From NCBI GenBank assembly GCA_021812905.1, contig JAKAMM010000101.1:1-6595 (forward strand): a stretch of 6,595 nt of DNA, in the 5' to 3' direction. The position numbers were made by a program, and so were the translations under genes. Source of the stretch: Chloroflexota bacterium. Its GTDB lineage: Bacteria > Chloroflexota > Anaerolineae > Anaerolineales > Villigracilaceae. Below are positions 4,001 to 6,595 of the stretch, in pieces; positions within the stretch are counted from its first letter, which is position 1; every line of letters begins with the position of its first letter. The notes beneath the pieces were generated by a model. The model ran no database searches. It was not told where the DNA came from and was given only the letters and a program-made list of their open reading frames with translations.

Positions 4001-6595
4001 TTACTTCTTCTCAAAATGCTTCATGTGCTCTTTCAAGAACTGACCTGTGTAAGATGTTTTGATCTTCATCACATCTTCGGGCGTGCCCTCTGCGATCAAT
4101 TCGCCGCCGCGGTCGCCGCCTTCGGGGCCGAGATCGATCAGCCAGTCCGCTACTTTGATAATGTCGAGATTATGTTCGATGATCAGCACCGAGTTGCCCG
4201 CGTCCACCAATCTCTGCAACACTTCGATCAACTTATGCACGTCTGCAGCGTGGAGACCGACCGAGGGTTCGTCGAGCACGTATAAGGTCCGGCCGGTGGC
4301 GCGGCGCGAGAGTTCCTTGGCGAGTTTGACGCGTTGGGCTTCGCCGCCGCTCAAGGTCGTGCCGGGCTGTCCGATCCGAACGTAGCCCAATCCCACTTCC
4401 TGCAATAATTTTAATTTGCTCATCATAGCTGGGAAGACTGAGAACGTATTGAGCGCGTGATCCACCGTCATGTCCAATACATCGGCGATGCTGGCGTCTT
4501 TGAAGAGCACTTGCAAAGTTTCGCGGTTGAATCTTTTGCCGTGACACACATCGCAAGGCACATAAACATCGGGCATGAACTGCATTTCGATCCGCAACTC
4601 GCCCTGACCCTGACAGGCCTCGCATCGTCCGCCGTGCACGTTGAAGGAAAAACGTCCGGGCTTGTAGCCGCGCACTTTACTTTCGGGCAGCTCCGCAAAT
4701 AATTTTCGGATCTCATCGAACATGCCCGTGTAGGTACCGGGGTTCGAGCGCGGTGTGCGTCCGATTGGCGACTGATCGATGTTGATGATCTTGTCGAGGT
4801 ATTCGATGCCCTCGATCTTTTTATGCTCACCCGCCTGCGTGCGCGCAAACATCAATTTCGAGGCAAGCGCGTTGTACAAAATATCCGTCATCAAGGTGGA
4901 TTTGCCGCTGCCCGACACGCCCGTGATGCAGACTAATTTTCCGAGCGGGATCTTGACATCGATATTCTTCAAATTGTTTTCACCTGCGCCGATGATTTTC
5001 AGCGCCTTGCCGTTTCCTGTCCGCCTCTTCTTCGGGACTTCGATCTGCTTGCGTCCCGAAAGATAGTCTCCGGTCAACGAATGTTTATTTGCCAGAATAT
5101 CGTCGGGTGTTCCCTCGGCGATGACGCGGCCTCCGTGCTCGCCTGCCGCCGGACCGAGGTCGATGATCCAGTCTGCCTCGCGGATGGTTTCGTCATCGTG
5201 TTCGACAACCAGCACGCTGTTGCCGAGATCGCGCAGACCTTTGAGCGTGTTCAACAGCCGTGCATTGTCGCGTGGATGCAGGCCGATCGACGGTTCATCC
5301 AAAACATATAACACGCCGACCAGCCGCGAGCCGACTTGCGTTGCAAGTCTAATGCGCTGCGCTTCGCCGCCGGAGAGCGAGCCGGCAGAACGGTTGAGAG
5401 TCAAATACTCGAGACCAACATCCACGAGGAAGCCAAGCCGCGATTTAATTTCCTTGATGACGCGCTCGGCGATGGCCTTTTGTCGATTCGTTAGAACGGA
5501 TTTTTTCCCGCTCAAGTCGCCGATCCAATCCAGCGTTTTCAGGATCGGCCATGAAGTCACTTCGATGATGTTTGCGTTCGAGACGGTTACCGCGATGGCT
5601 TCGGGGCGCAGGCGTTTGCCTTTGCAAGTCGGGCAAGGTTTATCGGACATATATTCTGTGATTTTCTCGCGAATATATTCCGAGTTGGTTTCGCGGTAGC
5701 GGCGTTCCAAATTTCCGACCACGCCTTCGAAGTCGCGTGCGAAGGTGAACTCATGTCCTTTTGAGCTTTTATATTTGATCGGAATTTCCTTGCCCCTGGT
5801 TCCGTATAAAATAATATCGAGTTTATCTTTCGATATTTCCTGGACGGGTACGTTCAGATCAATATCGAAAGCTCGCGCGGCGGCTTGAAGCGATTGCCAG
5901 TAATAACCGCCTTCTTCCTTTGGCCCGCTCCATTCCATGGCGACGATGGCGCCATCGTTGAACGAGATTTCCTTGTCAGGAATTAAGAGATCAGGATCGA
6001 TTTCAAGTTTGTTGCCCAGTCCCTGACATTCGGGGCAGGCGCCATGCGGCGTGTTGAAGGAAAATGTGCGCGGCTCGATCTCCGGCAGGCTGATGCCATG
6101 TTCAGGGCAGGAAAGATTTTCGGAGAAATGCAAGTCGGGAGTCGGAAGTTGGGAGTCGGAAGTTGTGGATTTGGGGGCCGATTCCCGATTCCCGATTTTC
6201 GATTCACGATTATCGAGTATCGAGACCGTGATATAACCTTCTCCAAATTTCAAAGCCGTTTCAACCGAGTCAGTTAATCGCGTGCGCGCAGCTTTTTTGT
6301 CTTCTTCAGTTTCGGGATGAGAAATGACGAGACGGTCAACCACGGCATCGATGTTGTGTTGTTTATAGCGGTCGAGAGTGATCTCATCGTCGAGCGAATA
6401 AACTGTCCCATCGACGCGGGTGCGGACAAAACCGGCCTTGCGGATTTCCTCGAAGACGGCCTGATATGTGCCCTTCCGTCCGCGCACAACCGGCGCGAGC
6501 ACCAGAATTCGGCTTCCGTCCGGGAGAGATTCGATGGCGTCGACGATTTCCTGCGCCGATTGCTTGACCACTTCGCGTCCACAGATCGGGCAGTG
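4001..6595 (-). CDS. uvrA: Excinuclease ABC subunit UvrA, N-terminus outside the window
   Basis: DNA-damage sensor of nucleotide excision repair. A UvrA dimer, with UvrB, finds bulky lesions and loads UvrB for incision by UvrC. The 864 visible residues start at HCPICGRE, after the first Walker A motif, so roughly 100-120 residues lie beyond the right edge. In order come APVVRGRKG, the zinc module with CPEHG and ACPECQGLG, and CPTCKGKRL. The first ABC signature is LSGGEAQRIRL (near 5340-5390), followed by YVLDEPSIGLHPRDN. The second Walker A is GVSGSGKST (about 4897-4923), followed by the zinc module CEACQGQGELRIEMQF with CDVCHGKRF. The second signature is LSGGEAQRVKLAKEL, followed by VLDEPSVGLH. 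The first zinc module has His for its second ligand (C-x2-H), which can still bind zinc. All ATPase elements in view are intact. A GTG at 6569-6571 is internal. Unusually, about 27 residues encoded by heptad repeats sit between GEGYITVSIL and HFSENLSC. Confidence 0.96.
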   Translation of the reverse strand, partial: HCPICGREVVKQSAQEIVDAIESLPDGSRILVLAPVVRGRKGTYQAVFEEIRKAGFVRTRVDGTVYSLDDEITLDRYKQHNIDAVVDRLVISHPETEEDKKAARTRLTDSVETALKFGEGYITVSILDNRESKIGNRESAPKSTTSDSQLPTPDLHFSENLSCPEHGISLPEIEPRTFSFNTPHGACPECQGLGNKLEIDPDLLIPDKEISFNDGAIVAMEWSGPKEEGGYYWQSLQAAARAFDIDLNVPVQEISKDKLDIILYGTRGKEIPIKYKSSKGHEFTFARDFEGVVGNLERRYRETNSEYIREKITEYMSDKPCPTCKGKRLRPEAIAVTVSNANIIEVTSWPILKTLDWIGDLSGKKSVLTNRQKAIAERVIKEIKSRLGFLVDVGLEYLTLNRSAGSLSGGEAQRIRLATQVGSRLVGVLYVLDEPSIGLHPRDNARLLNTLKGLRDLGNSVLVVEHDDETIREADWIIDLGPAAGEHGGRVIAEGTPDDILANKHSLTGDYLSGRKQIEVPKKRRTGNGKALKIIGAGENNLKNIDVKIPLGKLVCITGVSGSGKSTLMTDILYNALASKLMFARTQAGEHKKIEGIEYLDKIINIDQSPIGRTPRSNPGTYTGMFDEIRKLFAELPESKVRGYKPGRFSFNVHGGRCEACQGQGELRIEMQFMPDVYVPCDVCHGKRFNRETLQVLFKDASIADVLDMTVDHALNTFSVFPAMMSKLKLLQEVGLGYVRIGQPGTTLSGGEAQRVKLAKELSRRATGRTLYVLDEPSVGLHAADVHKLIEVLQRLVDAGNSVLIIEHNLDIIKVADWLIDLGPEGGDRGGELIAEGTPEDVMKIKTSYTGQFLKEHMKHFEKK
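6134..6221. repeat. Heptanucleotide-repeat inverted element inserted in frame in uvrA
   Basis: On + there are four heptads, GGGAGTC, GGAAGTT, GGGAGTC and GGAAGTT (6137-6164). A short spacer follows, then six heptads of the GATTCCC type (GATTCCC twice, GATTTTC, GATTCAC, GATTATC, GAGTATC; 6180-6221). The two arrays are inverted relative to each other. Arms 6134-6159 and 6178-6203 match at 18 of 26 positions. Seven of the eight differences are G-T wobbles when the + strand folds, leaving one true mismatch. In UvrA the stretch encodes a hydrophilic segment (NRESKIGNRES...SDSQLPTPDL) not expected in the family, located just before the first zinc module. It looks like a mobile or expanding repeat that landed in frame. 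Confidence 0.75.

Noticed and set aside
4016..5699. Several + strand open frames opposite uvrA.
   Set aside because: They show no recognisable motifs and mirror the codon pattern of uvrA; they are shadows.
6134..6221. CRISPR-like array.
   Set aside because: The units are 7 bases long with no unique spacers, and they lie inside the uvrA reading frame.

Overview
The window is ordinary bacterial chromosome with no phage genes, CRISPR array, tRNA or rRNA. Gene families, moderate G+C, a tailed ribosomal protein S20 and heptad-type repeats suggest an environmental bacterium, possibly Chloroflexota (Anaerolineae-like). That placement is inference from general impression, not from a marker I could test.

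Layout, left to right. (1) The 3' part of an mntP-type manganese exporter gene on + (1-513). (2) Convergent to it, a 5'-truncated DUF92 membrane-protein remnant on - (528-908). It abuts the rpsT stop codon and is in the same frame. (3) rpsT on - (909-1364), with a TTG start, a good Shine-Dalgarno and a well-formed sigma70-type promoter. Its protein has a Lys/Ala/Pro-rich tail of about 65 residues. (4) Divergent from rpsT, tilS on + (1512-2945), encoding tRNA-Ile lysidine synthetase. It ends in a compact hairpin that can act on both strands. (5) On -, a XerC/XerD-like tyrosine recombinase gene (2981-3874). Its fold-level sequence is recognisable, but most catalytic positions, including the tyrosine nucleophile, are substituted. 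It has a TTGACA promoter and a leader whose repeats can form alternative hairpins over the Shine-Dalgarno. (6) A perfect 15-bp inverted repeat (3959-3990). (7) uvrA on - (4001 to the right edge), N-terminus outside the window, carrying an in-frame insert made of heptanucleotide repeats.

The genes are housekeeping functions (metal export, translation, tRNA modification, excision repair) in separate small transcription units. They do not form one pathway. The points most worth a second look are the apparently catalytically dead Xer-like protein with its leader architecture, the repeat hairpin inserted in the uvrA coding sequence, and the DUF92 fragment fused in frame behind the rpsT stop. I did not find a clear new multi-gene system.
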